Part shown: in pieces, positions 16,828 through 24,732 of the stretch
How positions within the stretch are numbered: the stretch's first letter is position 1
Layout of the letters: the number at the start of each line of letters is the position of its first letter
Origin: an uncultured Pseudomonadota bacterium
GTDB lineage: Bacteria; Pseudomonadota; Alphaproteobacteria; RF32; CAG-239
Direction: 5' to 3'
NCBI GenBank assembly: GCA_949295935.1
Contig: CASFMW010000022.1
Location: 1-33,036, forward strand
Length of the DNA stretch: 33,036 nt
Made by a program: the position numbers and the translations under genes
Notes under the pieces: generated by a model
Told to the model about the DNA's origin: nothing
The model's input: only the letters and a program-made list of their open reading frames with translations
The model's database searches: none

Positions 16828-16868
16828 AAAAAAAGTTTGTATAACAGCACATCTAGAGGCATTTTACT
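16828..16868. repeat. Truncated palindromic element, copy 2d
   Basis: This matches the first roughly 38 bp of copy 2a (GTTTGTATAACAGCACATC and on through the following GGCATTTTAC) and then stops abruptly where copy 2e begins. Confidence 0.75.
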
Positions 16869-16991
16869 AAAAGCTCGGATAACGGGCAACTAATACAGAT
16901 TTCGGGGTCTCCGACATCCTCACGTACTACTCTGTACGCTCCGGTGTCGTCGCCCTAAAATCTTATTATTTGCCTCGTTCTCCAAGCTTTT
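16869..16991. repeat. Palindromic element, copy 2e (B-type)
   Basis: A 123-bp palindrome. Outer arms AAAAGCT/AGCTTTT; CTAATACAGATTT faces AAATCTTATTATTTG; inner arm CGACA/TGTCG; apex CGTAC/GTACG. Inner and outer arm sequences differ from all other copies, yet pairing is kept. Confidence 0.85.
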
Positions 16992-17030
16992 ACAAAGTTT
17001 GCTTTGTGGTCGATTAAGAGTAGGAAAATA
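16992..17030. repeat. Truncated palindromic element, copy 2f
   Basis: Left-arm remains (CAAAGTTTG, then GTGGTCGATTAAGAG) similar to copies 1b and 2c. It ends next to the relic coding tail at 17032. Confidence 0.5.
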
Positions 17031-17031
17031 T

Positions 17032-17085
17032 TTAAGAAGCTTTGATGAGTTCAAATTTTAATTTGTAATTATAAATGGCGGCGAT
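17032..17085 (-). pseudogene. Relic C-terminal coding tail, copy 2
   Basis: The minus-strand frame reads IAAIYNYKLKFELIKAS-stop and is 51/54 identical to the tail at 8841-8894. Upstream in frame it stays open for a few more codons (ELRLPKF) before diverging. It sits directly beside a palindrome array, as does the first copy, which suggests the two repeat types moved together or mark the same insertion. Confidence 0.5.
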
Positions 17086-17090
17086 AAATT

Positions 17091-17226
17091 TAGGCAGGCG
17101 GAGCTCAAAAACTGTTTACACACAGTCGCCGTTATTCAATATATTAGCGGCACTCCGCCTAATACAGGCGGAGGATTTTATTGATGTTAGGTGTTTTTGA
17201 GACACCGTCGGCTACCTCTAACCGAC
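17091..17226. repeat. GC-richer hairpin block, possible mobile-element remnant
   Basis: GGCGGAG-type words recur: once near 17095 and in a perfect 8-bp hairpin CTCCGCCT/AGGCGGAG (17153-17160 with 17166-17173). A second hairpin GTCGG...CCGAC spans 17207-17226. No open frame of note. Its composition differs from the AT-rich surroundings. Confidence 0.45.
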
Positions 17227-17244
17227 AGCGTTAGTATAAAAAAG

Positions 17245-17274
17245 AAAAGGAAGGTTTGTTAACCTTCCTTTTTT
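17245..17274. terminator. Intrinsic terminator of tolB
   Basis: A 12-bp stem (17245-17256 with 17261-17272, loop TGTT) directly follows the tolB stop on the minus strand, with a U-rich tract in that direction. A U run on the plus strand makes it work both ways. Confidence 0.85.
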
Positions 17275-17275
17275 G

Positions 17276-18592
17276 TTACGGTAATAATGGGGACCAGGCA
17301 GGGTCAGAGGCATCGGCCGGTGTGACCACCATTCTTTCATTATAGCCGGTTAAGTCAATCGTATAGAGCCGTACCGGCGCATTCTTTCTTGAGGTGCCTT
17401 TATCCTGACGGAAATACATCAGGACACGGCCGTTTGGCGCCCAAACCGGAGCTTCAACCAGATAGCCACTGGCCAGCAATCTTTCACCCGTTCCGTCGGG
17501 ATACATCACGCCGATATAAAACTCACCATTGGCCATTTTGGTAAAGGCGATGTAGTCTCCGCGCGGTGACCAAACAGGTGTGGCATAGCGGCCGGAGCCA
17601 TAGCTGATGCGGTGGATATTGCTGCCATCGGCATTCATGACATAAAGCTGTTGATTGCCGCCACGGTCTGAGTTAAACACAATTTGTGAACCATCCGGCG
17701 AATAACTCGGTGAGGTATCGATTGATGTTGGTTTTGTAATCTGTTTGGTTTTATGGGTTCTTAAATCCATTTCATAGATATTGGTCTTGCCATTATTGGC
17801 ATAGCTCATCAACAGTTTGTTACTATCCGGTGAAAATACCGGCGCAAAGGTCATTCCGGGGAAGTTTCCGACCAAGGTTTGGCGGCCGGTTTCAATGTCT
17901 AAAATATAGACCTTTGGTACGGTTCCGGCATAAGAGAGATAAGTTATTTTTTGTAAGTTGGGTGAAAAACGCGGGGTTAAGACCATTGATGAACCTGAGG
18001 TTAAAAATTTGTGATTTTCTCCGTCTTGATCCATTATGGCCAGTCGTTTTACTCTTCTTGTGGCAGGGCCTGTTTCTGAAACATAAACGATGCGTGTGTC
18101 AAAATAGCCTTTTTCACCGGTCAAGCGCTCATAGATTGTGTCTGCAATCACGTGGGCAATTCTTCTCCAGTTAGTCTTGGTGGTGCTGAAAGATTGGCCT
18201 TTCATTTGGTTTTCGGCAAAGACATCCCACAAGCGCATTTCAACTTTAAGAGTGGTTTGATTGGTCTCTGTAATGGCGGTTTGCACAAGGGCGTTAGCGT
18301 TAATGGCCTTCCAGTCATTAAAGGCGGGGGCTTCGTTTATGGATTTGAGTTGTTGGATATAGCTGTTTTCTGGTATCAGGCGGAATAATCCCGAGCGCTC
18401 CAAATCGGCGATGATAACTTCGCGAATCTGTTCACCATAATCTTCAGCCTCTGAGTTGGCGGCTATCATTTCTGGAAAGGCTATCGGCAGCGGATTGCTG
18501 ACACCGCCACTGACGTCAATTTGAAGCTCGGCCTTGGCCGGTGCTGCCAGTATTAAACCAAACATCATTATCCATAAATAAATTTTTTTCAT
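17276..18592 (-). CDS. tolB: Tol-Pal system protein TolB
   Basis: TolB is a periplasmic beta-propeller protein that links Pal and the Tol complex, helping outer-membrane invagination at division. An N-terminal signal peptide ([20 protein letters not shown]) precedes ELQIDVSGG. The TolB N-terminal domain follows, then WD40-like repeats with the recurring FSPDG/YSPDG and LYVMNADG motifs. The start at 18592 is chosen because AGGGG lies 6 nt upstream; it directly abuts the alternative ATG at 18598. It has 438 residues, the normal length. Unusually, tolQ, tolR, tolA and pal are not beside it: ruvX lies 55 nt upstream and a terminator follows. Confidence 0.96.
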   Translation of the reverse strand: MKKIYLWIMMFGLILAAPAKAELQIDVSGGVSNPLPIAFPEMIAANSEAEDYGEQIREVIIADLERSGLFRLIPENSYIQQLKSINEAPAFNDWKAINANALVQTAITETNQTTLKVEMRLWDVFAENQMKGQSFSTTKTNWRRIAHVIADTIYERLTGEKGYFDTRIVYVSETGPATRRVKRLAIMDQDGENHKFLTSGSSMVLTPRFSPNLQKITYLSYAGTVPKVYILDIETGRQTLVGNFPGMTFAPVFSPDSNKLLMSYANNGKTNIYEMDLRTHKTKQITKPTSIDTSPSYSPDGSQIVFNSDRGGNQQLYVMNADGSNIHRISYGSGRYATPVWSPRGDYIAFTKMANGEFYIGVMYPDGTGERLLASGYLVEAPVWAPNGRVLMYFRQDKGTSRKNAPVRLYTIDLTGYNERMVVTPADASDPAWSPLLP

Positions 18593-18653
18593 AAACATCC
18601 CCTGTTTTATAAAATTTGCGAATCTAATTTATCTGAATTTGGTTAAAAATAAA

Positions 18654-19112
18654 TTAGCTTTGAGCAAGTGCGTCTAGCACGCCTTGTAAGATATAGGCTG
18701 CGGCGGTAGAATCAAGAACTTTTTTGCGTTTGGCGCGAGAGAGGTCAAAGTCTTTGATTAAAAATCTTTCGGCTGCCGATGAAGACAATCTTTCGTCCCA
18801 GAAAAATATCGGTAGCTCAGTTTTTTCTTGTAATTTTGCGGCAAAGGTGCGGACAGCGGCTGCAGTTTCTCCCTCTTCTCCATTCATTTGCAGCGGTAGG
18901 CCAAAGACAATTCCGCAGGCTTCTTTTTCCTTTATGATTGTTATAATCTCATCAATTGCTTGTTCGGGGGTTTTTTGCTGAATAATCTTATAAGACGTAG
19001 CAACCATGCGTAATAAATCCGATACGGCTATGCCTATTCTTTTACTGCCATAGTCTATTCCGATTAAGGCTTTATAGTTTTTTAATTTTTCTTTGAATCC
19101 TTGTAGGGTCAA
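18654..19112 (-). CDS. ruvX: Putative Holliday junction resolvase RuvX / pre-16S rRNA nuclease YqgF
   Basis: A small RNase H-fold protein. The family processes the 5' end of 16S rRNA and was earlier proposed as a Holliday junction resolvase. Motifs are clear: IGIDYGSKRIGIAVSD with the first acidic residue, VFGLPLQMNGEEG, DERLSS and the late DSTAAAYIL with the last acidic residue. At 152 residues it is typical. It starts with TTG at 19112, supported by AAAGGA 7 nt upstream; no better ATG is in frame. It lies 55 nt upstream of tolB and could share its transcript. Confidence 0.94.
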   Translation of the reverse strand: MTLQGFKEKLKNYKALIGIDYGSKRIGIAVSDLLRMVATSYKIIQQKTPEQAIDEIITIIKEKEACGIVFGLPLQMNGEEGETAAAVRTFAAKLQEKTELPIFFWDERLSSSAAERFLIKDFDLSRAKRKKVLDSTAAAYILQGVLDALAQS

Positions 19113-19194
19113 ATTTTTGTCCTTTCTGCTTGACTTTTGATTTTTTTATTCTAATATCGCCGACGTTATTTTACAATTATTAAATTATTATATT

Positions 19195-19461
19195 ATGTTT
19201 GTTAAAAATGCTATACTTATTTTCGTGTCGCTATGTTGTATTACGGTTGCAGCTTTTGCGATTGAGTGTTTAGGACGTTGGGTAAATCATCAGCGCCATG
19301 TTTTGAGAAAAAAACTGCGTGAGCGCTATGTTATAAAACAGCCTAAGCGTTTTTTTCGTTGGTCAGAAACTCTGTCGTTGCTGGAAATTAAGCGCCATTT
19401 GAGGGTACTTGATGGAAGGCATATTCTTAAGGAATTAGATGGTGTTTTGCTACCGCGATAA
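19195..19461 (+). CDS. Small membrane-anchored basic protein, unknown function
   Basis: An 88-residue ORF with one N-terminal hydrophobic segment (about 4-25), then a strongly basic tail with many Arg, Lys and His. That suggests a single-pass inner-membrane protein with its tail in the cytosol. I do not recognise it. No Shine-Dalgarno is visible before the ATG in the AT-rich leader. Support comes from a clean intrinsic terminator 15 bp after its stop codon. It is divergent from ruvX and convergent with the amidase. Confidence 0.5.
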   Translation: MFVKNAILIFVSLCCITVAAFAIECLGRWVNHQRHVLRKKLRERYVIKQPKRFFRWSETLSLLEIKRHLRVLDGRHILKELDGVLLPR

Positions 19462-19470
19462 GTGTGTTTT

Positions 19471-20235
19471 TTAGGGCATTATCTCTTTGGCGGAGATAAT
19501 GCTTTTTTGTTTATAGAGTGTTGCGGTTTGTTCAACAGCGCTTAAAAACTTAGGCGATTCCATAAATGAAAAGTTGCTGTTGAGCGGATGTTCTATCAAA
19601 GAACGGATATTTTCTTCCGGTGTAACAAATTCCGGTGCAAAGCGGCGGCAAAAAGCATAAGACGAGGCCTTAACCTGTGCGTCGTTTTCGGTCATGTAGC
19701 CGATTTCTTTTAATAAATCAGCAAGGGATTTTTCTCCTTTGGGGGCTTGCTCTTTAAATTTGGGAAACAGGCCGATGCCTCTTTGGGCGAGTTCTTGCCA
19801 CGGAAAGCTCATCCCTGGGTCGGGTTTGCGCTCCGGTGCCGAATCGGAGTGGCCGATAATGTTAGTCGGGGCGATATTGTATCTTTTAATAATGTCTAAG
19901 CTCAAGTCGGTTAAGGCGTCAATTTGGACTTTGGAATAAGGGGTTTGGCCCAAAGTTTTGTTTTGGAGCTCAATGCCGATGGAGCGGTCGTTCATTTTGT
20001 CTTCGCCGCGCCAGCTGCCTCTGCCGGCATGATAAGCTTTATTTTTTTCTTCAACTAAGCAAGTGATTTTTCCTTCCTCGTCAATGTAGTAATGTGTGGA
20101 AACCTGCTCATCTTGGTAGACTTTTATAAGTTCTTCAAGGCTGAAGATGTTGCAATGAAATATCAGAGCATTGATTTCTTTTTCTCTGGTTCCGTATTCT
20201 ACATTTGCTGATAAGAGGTGACTTTTATTTATCAT
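19471..20235 (-). CDS. N-acetylmuramoyl-L-alanine amidase (amidase_2, AmpD-like)
   Basis: A zinc amidase that cleaves the bond between N-acetylmuramic acid and L-Ala in peptidoglycan or its fragments. Zinc ligands are predicted as H27 (IFHCN), H129 (IIGHSDSAP) and D139 (RKPDPG). STHYYID, AYHAG and RSIGIEL are further hallmarks. No signal peptide is seen, so a cytosolic role recycling anhydro-muropeptides is likely. The 254 residues exceed AmpD by a C-terminal region (from about 165) of unassigned function. Its ATG overlaps the stop of the upstream J-domain gene in ATGA, implying translational coupling. The 3' end also encodes a terminator for the convergent small ORF. Confidence 0.9.
   Translation of the reverse strand: MINKSHLLSANVEYGTREKEINALIFHCNIFSLEELIKVYQDEQVSTHYYIDEEGKITCLVEEKNKAYHAGRGSWRGEDKMNDRSIGIELQNKTLGQTPYSKVQIDALTDLSLDIIKRYNIAPTNIIGHSDSAPERKPDPGMSFPWQELAQRGIGLFPKFKEQAPKGEKSLADLLKEIGYMTENDAQVKASSYAFCRRFAPEFVTPEENIRSLIEHPLNSNFSFMESPKFLSAVEQTATLYKQKSIISAKEIMP
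19476..19508 (+). terminator. Terminator of the 88-residue ORF, embedded in the amidase coding end
   Basis: GCATTATCTC/GAGATAATGC (19476-19485 with 19493-19502, 7-nt loop) is followed by six U residues on the plus strand. It lies within the last codons of the convergent amidase gene. Confidence 0.75.
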
Positions 20236-21401
20236 ATTTTGCGGCTTCTTATAATATGTTGGTAAGCGTCGTTGATTTCAGCCATTTTCATGGTGCAGTG
20301 TTCGATTTCTTCTTGTGAGGCGCCTTGGGCAACAGCGTGGTCAGGGTGCCAAATTAAAATCAGTTCTTTCCATTTGGCTTTGATTTCATCATTACCGGCC
20401 GAGATGCTTAAGCCCAAAATGTCGTAGTAATTTTGCAGCGGTGAGCTACTGCTGGGGCGCGGCTGGTAACGGTCGTGGATTAGGTCAAAATTGCCATAAG
20501 GAAGCTCGATTATTTCGGATGTGGTTTTCAAAATGTCAAGCTGTTCGTGAGTGGGATAACCGTCCGATGAGGCGATTTTGAACAAGTTGTCGATAATGTT
20601 TTCTTTTAATTCCAGATTATCTTTGGAGATTAAGGCCAGTTGTTTGGCGTATTTTTCATAGCCGCCGGCTGAATTTTTTGCACGGTTGAAAATGTCGGCG
20701 ATTTTGCTGTTTTGTTCATAAGTCAGTTCAAACATTTTCTTAAAGGCGCGAATCTCGTTCTCACTCACTTGTCCGTCGGCTTTGGCTATCTTGGCTGATA
20801 ATCCGGCCATGGCTTGTATTAGGGCAAATTTTCGGGCTTCTGATGAATGGAGATAGAGCTTTAACAAGTTTATTCTAGACCAAAAGCGATTGAGAAAGCG
20901 GAGGTTTATGTTTTTCAAAACACCATCAAGGCGATAGCTGTCTGCCACAAAACCTAAGGCAACGCCAATCACAATCAGCAAATTGCTTTCAAAGCTAAAG
21001 CCGATAATTGCGCCTAAGATTTTGCACCAGTTGCTGTTCCAAAAGGTTTCAAACAGAGAGCGAAAGCGTGCGGCCAAAGGTTGCTGGGGCATGTCAAACA
21101 TAATATGTCCAAGCAAAAACAGCACGATGAAACCGCTGAATCCAAAGGTGATTGCTCCAAGCAAGCCGCCGTATAAAATTCCGAAAATATTGTCTTCAAT
21201 ACGGTTATAATATTTATAAAAACGATAGGGGAGCATGATGCGGATATTGTCATCCAGCGTGCTGAGCGCTTGTTTTATCAACTTGCGCAGAATCGTGCGA
21301 TCAATGAACATATGTCCGAAGAACATTCCCCACAGAAAACCTTCTGCGCCGAAAAGTCTTAATCCCAAAATTGATAATGTGAATTTTCCTATCGGAAACA
21401 T
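20232..21401 (-). CDS. Membrane TerB/J-domain protein (DjlA-like)
   Basis: A DnaK co-chaperone candidate anchored in the inner membrane. The N-terminal half has several hydrophobic segments (about 1-30, 70-103, 125-155). A TerB-like helical domain spans about 195-310 (AKADGQVSENEIRAF, ASSDGYPTHEQLDIL), and a C-terminal J domain about 324-389 has its HPD motif at 352-354. The TerB-J order matches DjlA, but DjlA has only one short membrane segment; the multi-segment N-terminus is unusual. AAAGGAG lies about 10 nt before the start. The stop overlaps the amidase ATG, linking DnaK recruitment with peptidoglycan processing in one operon. Confidence 0.85.
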   Translation of the reverse strand: MFPIGKFTLSILGLRLFGAEGFLWGMFFGHMFIDRTILRKLIKQALSTLDDNIRIMLPYRFYKYYNRIEDNIFGILYGGLLGAITFGFSGFIVLFLLGHIMFDMPQQPLAARFRSLFETFWNSNWCKILGAIIGFSFESNLLIVIGVALGFVADSYRLDGVLKNINLRFLNRFWSRINLLKLYLHSSEARKFALIQAMAGLSAKIAKADGQVSENEIRAFKKMFELTYEQNSKIADIFNRAKNSAGGYEKYAKQLALISKDNLELKENIIDNLFKIASSDGYPTHEQLDILKTTSEIIELPYGNFDLIHDRYQPRPSSSSPLQNYYDILGLSISAGNDEIKAKWKELILIWHPDHAVAQGASQEEIEHCTMKMAEINDAYQHIIRSRKI

Positions 21402-21458
21402 ATGCTCTTTACTCCTTTGGTTTTTGCTAAGCTCATTATATTGGAATTTGTTTTATCT

Positions 21459-22220
21459 TTACAAGATGATTGTTGACAACTCCACCGGAAAATCGCCGGC
21501 CGTAGTTATGAGGCCTTTATGCGTATCGCGGCGATAACTGAAATAGTTGTTTTCTTCTTTATAAGTATCAATCTTTGAATTTTCGGTATTGGTGATGCCG
21601 AGTTTGTGAAGTTTGTATTCAATGCAACCGCTTAAATCAAACAGCCAATGGTTTTCTTTGTTAGAAGGAATAAAATAAGCTTGGTTTTGAGAATCTTGAT
21701 TAACAAAGGTTTCAAAAACTTCGGCGCCAACCTCAAACGAGGTTTGTTGAATGCAAGGACCGATGGCTGCGGCTATGTTTTCTATCTTGGCGCCTTTTTC
21801 AAGCATTAAATCTATTGTGTTTTCGATTATTCCTTTGGCAAAACTGCGCCAGCCTCCATGTGCCGCGCCAATTATCCCATTTTTATAATCAGCCAGTAAC
21901 ACCGGAGCGCAGTCGGCGGTGCTGATGGTTAAAATTAAATCTTTGCAATCGGAGACCACGCCGTCGGCTTCAAGCTGGCGGATCGATGGTTCGGTTGTGT
22001 AGACGACTTTGTTGCTTACGCCTTGAGATAGGCGGACAATGCGGTTTGGTTCTAAATTATAGAATCGTGCCAGTCGCTTATAGTTTTCGGTAATATTCTG
22101 CGGATTATCCAAGCTTTTTTCGTTAAAGTTAAAGCTGGCGTATTTGCCGGTGGACACACCGCCGTTGCGCCCGAAAAAGCAATGCTTTTTTTGAGGAAGG
22201 TTAGAGGCTTGCCAGGTCAT
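21459..22220 (-). CDS. pgeF: PgeF/YfiH multicopper-oxidase-like protein (purine nucleoside phosphorylase family)
   Basis: Family members are reported to act on purine nucleosides (phosphorolysis or deamination) and on cell-wall editing. Visible motifs are FFGRNGGVS (15-23), STADC (C104), AAHGGWR (H121) and IGPCI. The known metal-ligand triad in E. coli YfiH is His71-Cys107-His124; the spacing of 36 and 17 residues is the same here, but the first position is valine (V68 in SQGVSNKV) in place of the usual QxHS/QxHG histidine. The protein may thus have altered activity. It has 253 residues. Its ATG overlaps the deoB stop (ATGA), the last gene of the nucleoside operon. Confidence 0.9.
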   Translation of the reverse strand: MTWQASNLPQKKHCFFGRNGGVSTGKYASFNFNEKSLDNPQNITENYKRLARFYNLEPNRIVRLSQGVSNKVVYTTEPSIRQLEADGVVSDCKDLILTISTADCAPVLLADYKNGIIGAAHGGWRSFAKGIIENTIDLMLEKGAKIENIAAAIGPCIQQTSFEVGAEVFETFVNQDSQNQAYFIPSNKENHWLFDLSGCIEYKLHKLGITNTENSKIDTYKEENNYFSYRRDTHKGLITTAGDFPVELSTIIL

Positions 22221-23410
22221 AGCAAGCTACTTCCGTAGTTTAACGGAGCAATGCCCAGATATGAGGCAATGGTTTGGCCGATGTCTGCAAAAGTATCGCG
22301 CTGGCCAAGATTTTCGCTTTTTATTTTTTTACCAAACAGCAAAACCGGAACTTGTTCTCGGGTGTGGTCGGTGCCTTCGTAAGATGGGTCGTTGCCATGG
22401 TCGGCGGTGATAAATACAATGTCGTCTTCTCTTAAACAAAAGGCGAGTTCGGTTAAACGGCTGTCAAAATACTCTAATCCTTGAGCATAGCCTTTAATGT
22501 CGCGGCGATGTCCCCAAAGCATGTCAAAGTCTTCAAAATTTGTGAAAATAAGGCTGTCTTCGGGAGCGGATTTTATTTCGGACAGCGTTAGGTCCCATAG
22601 CTCTTTTAAGCCGGCACCCTTAATGCCTTTAGTAATGCCGCGATGGGCAAAAATATCATTAATCGCGCCGATGGCAATGACGTTTTTGCCGGCGGCTTTC
22701 AGGCAATCAAGCAAGGTATCGCCAAAAGGCTGGGCGGCGTAGTCTTTGCGGTTGGTGGTGCGGGTAAATTCTCCGGCTTTTTCTCCGACAAAGGGGCGTG
22801 CAATTATTCGGCCTATGTTATAAGGCTGAACATATTTATAAGCAACTTCACAGAGCTTATATAATCTCTCTAACCCAAAATATTTTTCATGAGCAGCGAT
22901 TTGTATATTACTGTCAGCAGAGGTATAAAATATCGGCTTGCCGCTTTTGATGTGTTCTTCACCCAGCTCTTGAATGATGACTGTTCCTGAGGCGGCTTTG
23001 TTGCCCAATATACCGTCAATTTTGCCTTCGTTGCAGATTTTTTCAATCAAATCAGCCGGAAAAGACGGGTATTCGGGCGGAAAATGTCCCCAGCCTTTTA
23101 AGTTGGGCAAGCCGGCTAATTCCCAATGGCCGGATACCGTGTCTTTGTCTTTGCTGATTTCGGACATATGGCCGTATTTGCTGCCGTATTGAAGAATTCC
23201 TTCCATTTGGGCGCCGATTTCGGGATAAGCGCCACTAGCGCCTTTGGCGGCTTCGCACAAGCCCAAGCGGTTTAAGTTCGGTATTCTTAGTCCACCGTTG
23301 AATTTTGCAATGTGGCCGAAGGTGTTTGCTCCGGCGTTGTTAAAATTTGCGGCATCTTTAGCGCCACCGATGCCGAATGAATCCATCATCAAAATGATTG
23401 CTCTTGCCAT
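22217..23410 (-). CDS. deoB: Phosphopentomutase DeoB
   Basis: DeoB interconverts (deoxy)ribose-1-phosphate and (deoxy)ribose-5-phosphate, linking nucleoside phosphorylases to DeoC and the pentose phosphate pathway. It belongs to the alkaline phosphatase superfamily with two Mn ions. MMDSFGIGG (D10 as metal ligand), DTVSGHWELAG around the phosphorylated Thr, and ADHGND (336-341) followed by TDHTREQVPVLLFG are all present. At 397 residues it is of normal length. It begins 4 nt after the thymidine phosphorylase stop codon and overlaps pgeF by 4 nt. Confidence 0.96.
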   Translation of the reverse strand: MARAIILMMDSFGIGGAKDAANFNNAGANTFGHIAKFNGGLRIPNLNRLGLCEAAKGASGAYPEIGAQMEGILQYGSKYGHMSEISKDKDTVSGHWELAGLPNLKGWGHFPPEYPSFPADLIEKICNEGKIDGILGNKAASGTVIIQELGEEHIKSGKPIFYTSADSNIQIAAHEKYFGLERLYKLCEVAYKYVQPYNIGRIIARPFVGEKAGEFTRTTNRKDYAAQPFGDTLLDCLKAAGKNVIAIGAINDIFAHRGITKGIKGAGLKELWDLTLSEIKSAPEDSLIFTNFEDFDMLWGHRRDIKGYAQGLEYFDSRLTELAFCLREDDIVFITADHGNDPSYEGTDHTREQVPVLLFGKKIKSENLGQRDTFADIGQTIASYLGIAPLNYGSSLL

Positions 23411-23414
23411 TTGT

Positions 23415-24731
23415 TTATTCCTTTATTTTTTTTATAATTGCCGAATGAGGGGCTTTGAGTTCTTTGTCATCAAGTTTTACCGCAGCGCGGATTTCTTCTT
23501 CAGCGCGCAAGGCATCAGCCTCGGTTTGGGCATGAACAAAAGTCAGCGGTTTGTCTTTTGATACGTAATCTCCAATCTGGCAAAAATCACTAAAGCCCGT
23601 GGCGTAATCCAGTTTTTGGTCGGGGCGAATGCGGCCGCCTTTTAAGCCGATTAAGCTCAGACCGATGTTTCGGGTTTCCATGGCTTTGACATAGCCTTCG
23701 CCTTTGGCAAAAATCGGGCGGATAATCTTGGCTTGCGGAAGATATTTTTCAGTTTTTTGAATGAAGTCTTTGGGGCCGCCCAAAGCCGTGACCATTTGTT
23801 GGAACTTCTCTAAAGCTTGGCCGCTTTTTAAGACTTTTTCAAGCTTGTTCATGGCCTCTTTTGATGTTTTGCAGAGCTTGGTGCTGACTAATAATTCGGC
23901 ACACAAGGCAAAAGTGACTTCATAAAGTCTCGTATCAAGGCGTTTGTTCTTTAAAAAGTCTACGGCTTCTTGTACTTCAAGGGCGTTGCCGACCGTGCGT
24001 CCCAAAACTTGATTCATGTCGGTGATGACGGCGGTTGTCTTGGTGCCGGCGGCGTTTGCCGTCTTGATGATTAATTCTGCCAAAGTTTGAGCGTCTTTTC
24101 TTTTTTCCATAAAGGCGGCGTTACCGCATTTTAAGTCCATGACTAAATAATCCAGCCCGGCGGCCAGTTTTTTTGACAAGATTGAGGCTGTTATCAATGG
24201 AATCGATTCAACCGTGCCGCAGACATCTCTGATGGCATAAATTTTTTTGTCTGCCGGTGCAAGATTACCGGTTTGTCCGATAATTGCACAGCCGACTTCT
24301 TTGACCACTTTTTGAAAGGTTTTATTATCCGGTGTGGTCTGATAGCCCGGAATCGAATCGAACTTGTCCAAAGTTCCGCCGGTATGGCCTAAGCCTCGGC
24401 CCGATATCATCGGAACATAAAGTCCGCAAGCGGCTAACATCGGGGCTAACATCAAGCTGACTTTGTCGCCGACGCCGCCGGTTGAATGTTTGTCAACAAC
24501 TGCGCCGTCTAAAAAAGACCAGTCCAAAACATCGCCCGAATCTCTCATGGCTTTGGTTAAGCAAGTGGTTTCTTTATCGGTCATGCCGTTTAAGAAAATG
24601 GCCATGGTCAAAGCAGCCGTTTGTCCGTCGGTGATTTCACCCGAGGTGATGCCTTTGATGAAAAAGTTTATTTCTTCTTCGGTTAAGCTTTTTTTGTTGC
24701 GTTTTTGGCGGATAATTTCTTGCGGAAACAT
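23415..24731 (-). CDS. deoA: Thymidine phosphorylase DeoA
   Basis: DeoA splits thymidine (and deoxyuridine) with phosphate into the base and 2-deoxyribose-1-phosphate. The family signature is intact: KHSTGGVGDK (81-90) for phosphate binding and SGRGLGHTGGTLDK (110-123). The alpha and alpha/beta domains and the C-terminal GGRIRPDQKLDYATG motif complete the protein at 438 residues. A pyrimidine-nucleoside phosphorylase (Pdp) of broader specificity is possible, but length and sequence favour DeoA. It begins 1 nt after the deoC stop codon, so translation is probably coupled. Confidence 0.94.
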   Translation of the reverse strand: MFPQEIIRQKRNKKSLTEEEINFFIKGITSGEITDGQTAALTMAIFLNGMTDKETTCLTKAMRDSGDVLDWSFLDGAVVDKHSTGGVGDKVSLMLAPMLAACGLYVPMISGRGLGHTGGTLDKFDSIPGYQTTPDNKTFQKVVKEVGCAIIGQTGNLAPADKKIYAIRDVCGTVESIPLITASILSKKLAAGLDYLVMDLKCGNAAFMEKRKDAQTLAELIIKTANAAGTKTTAVITDMNQVLGRTVGNALEVQEAVDFLKNKRLDTRLYEVTFALCAELLVSTKLCKTSKEAMNKLEKVLKSGQALEKFQQMVTALGGPKDFIQKTEKYLPQAKIIRPIFAKGEGYVKAMETRNIGLSLIGLKGGRIRPDQKLDYATGFSDFCQIGDYVSKDKPLTFVHAQTEADALRAEEEIRAAVKLDDKELKAPHSAIIKKIKE

Positions 24732-24732
24732 T

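Noticed and set aside
16616-16852. ORFs on both strands inside copy 2c
   Set aside because: They lie wholly in palindromic repeat DNA and their translations share nothing with known proteins; open frames on both strands of a palindrome are expected by chance.
16340-17030. Integron attC array
   Set aside because: Tandem imperfect palindromes recall attC sites, but the GTTRRRY/RYYYAAC core sites are missing, there are no cassette ORFs between copies and no integrase is nearby.
16340-17030. CRISPR array
   Set aside because: Repeats are about 120 bp, palindromic throughout and adjacent, with no unique spacers of even length and no cas genes.
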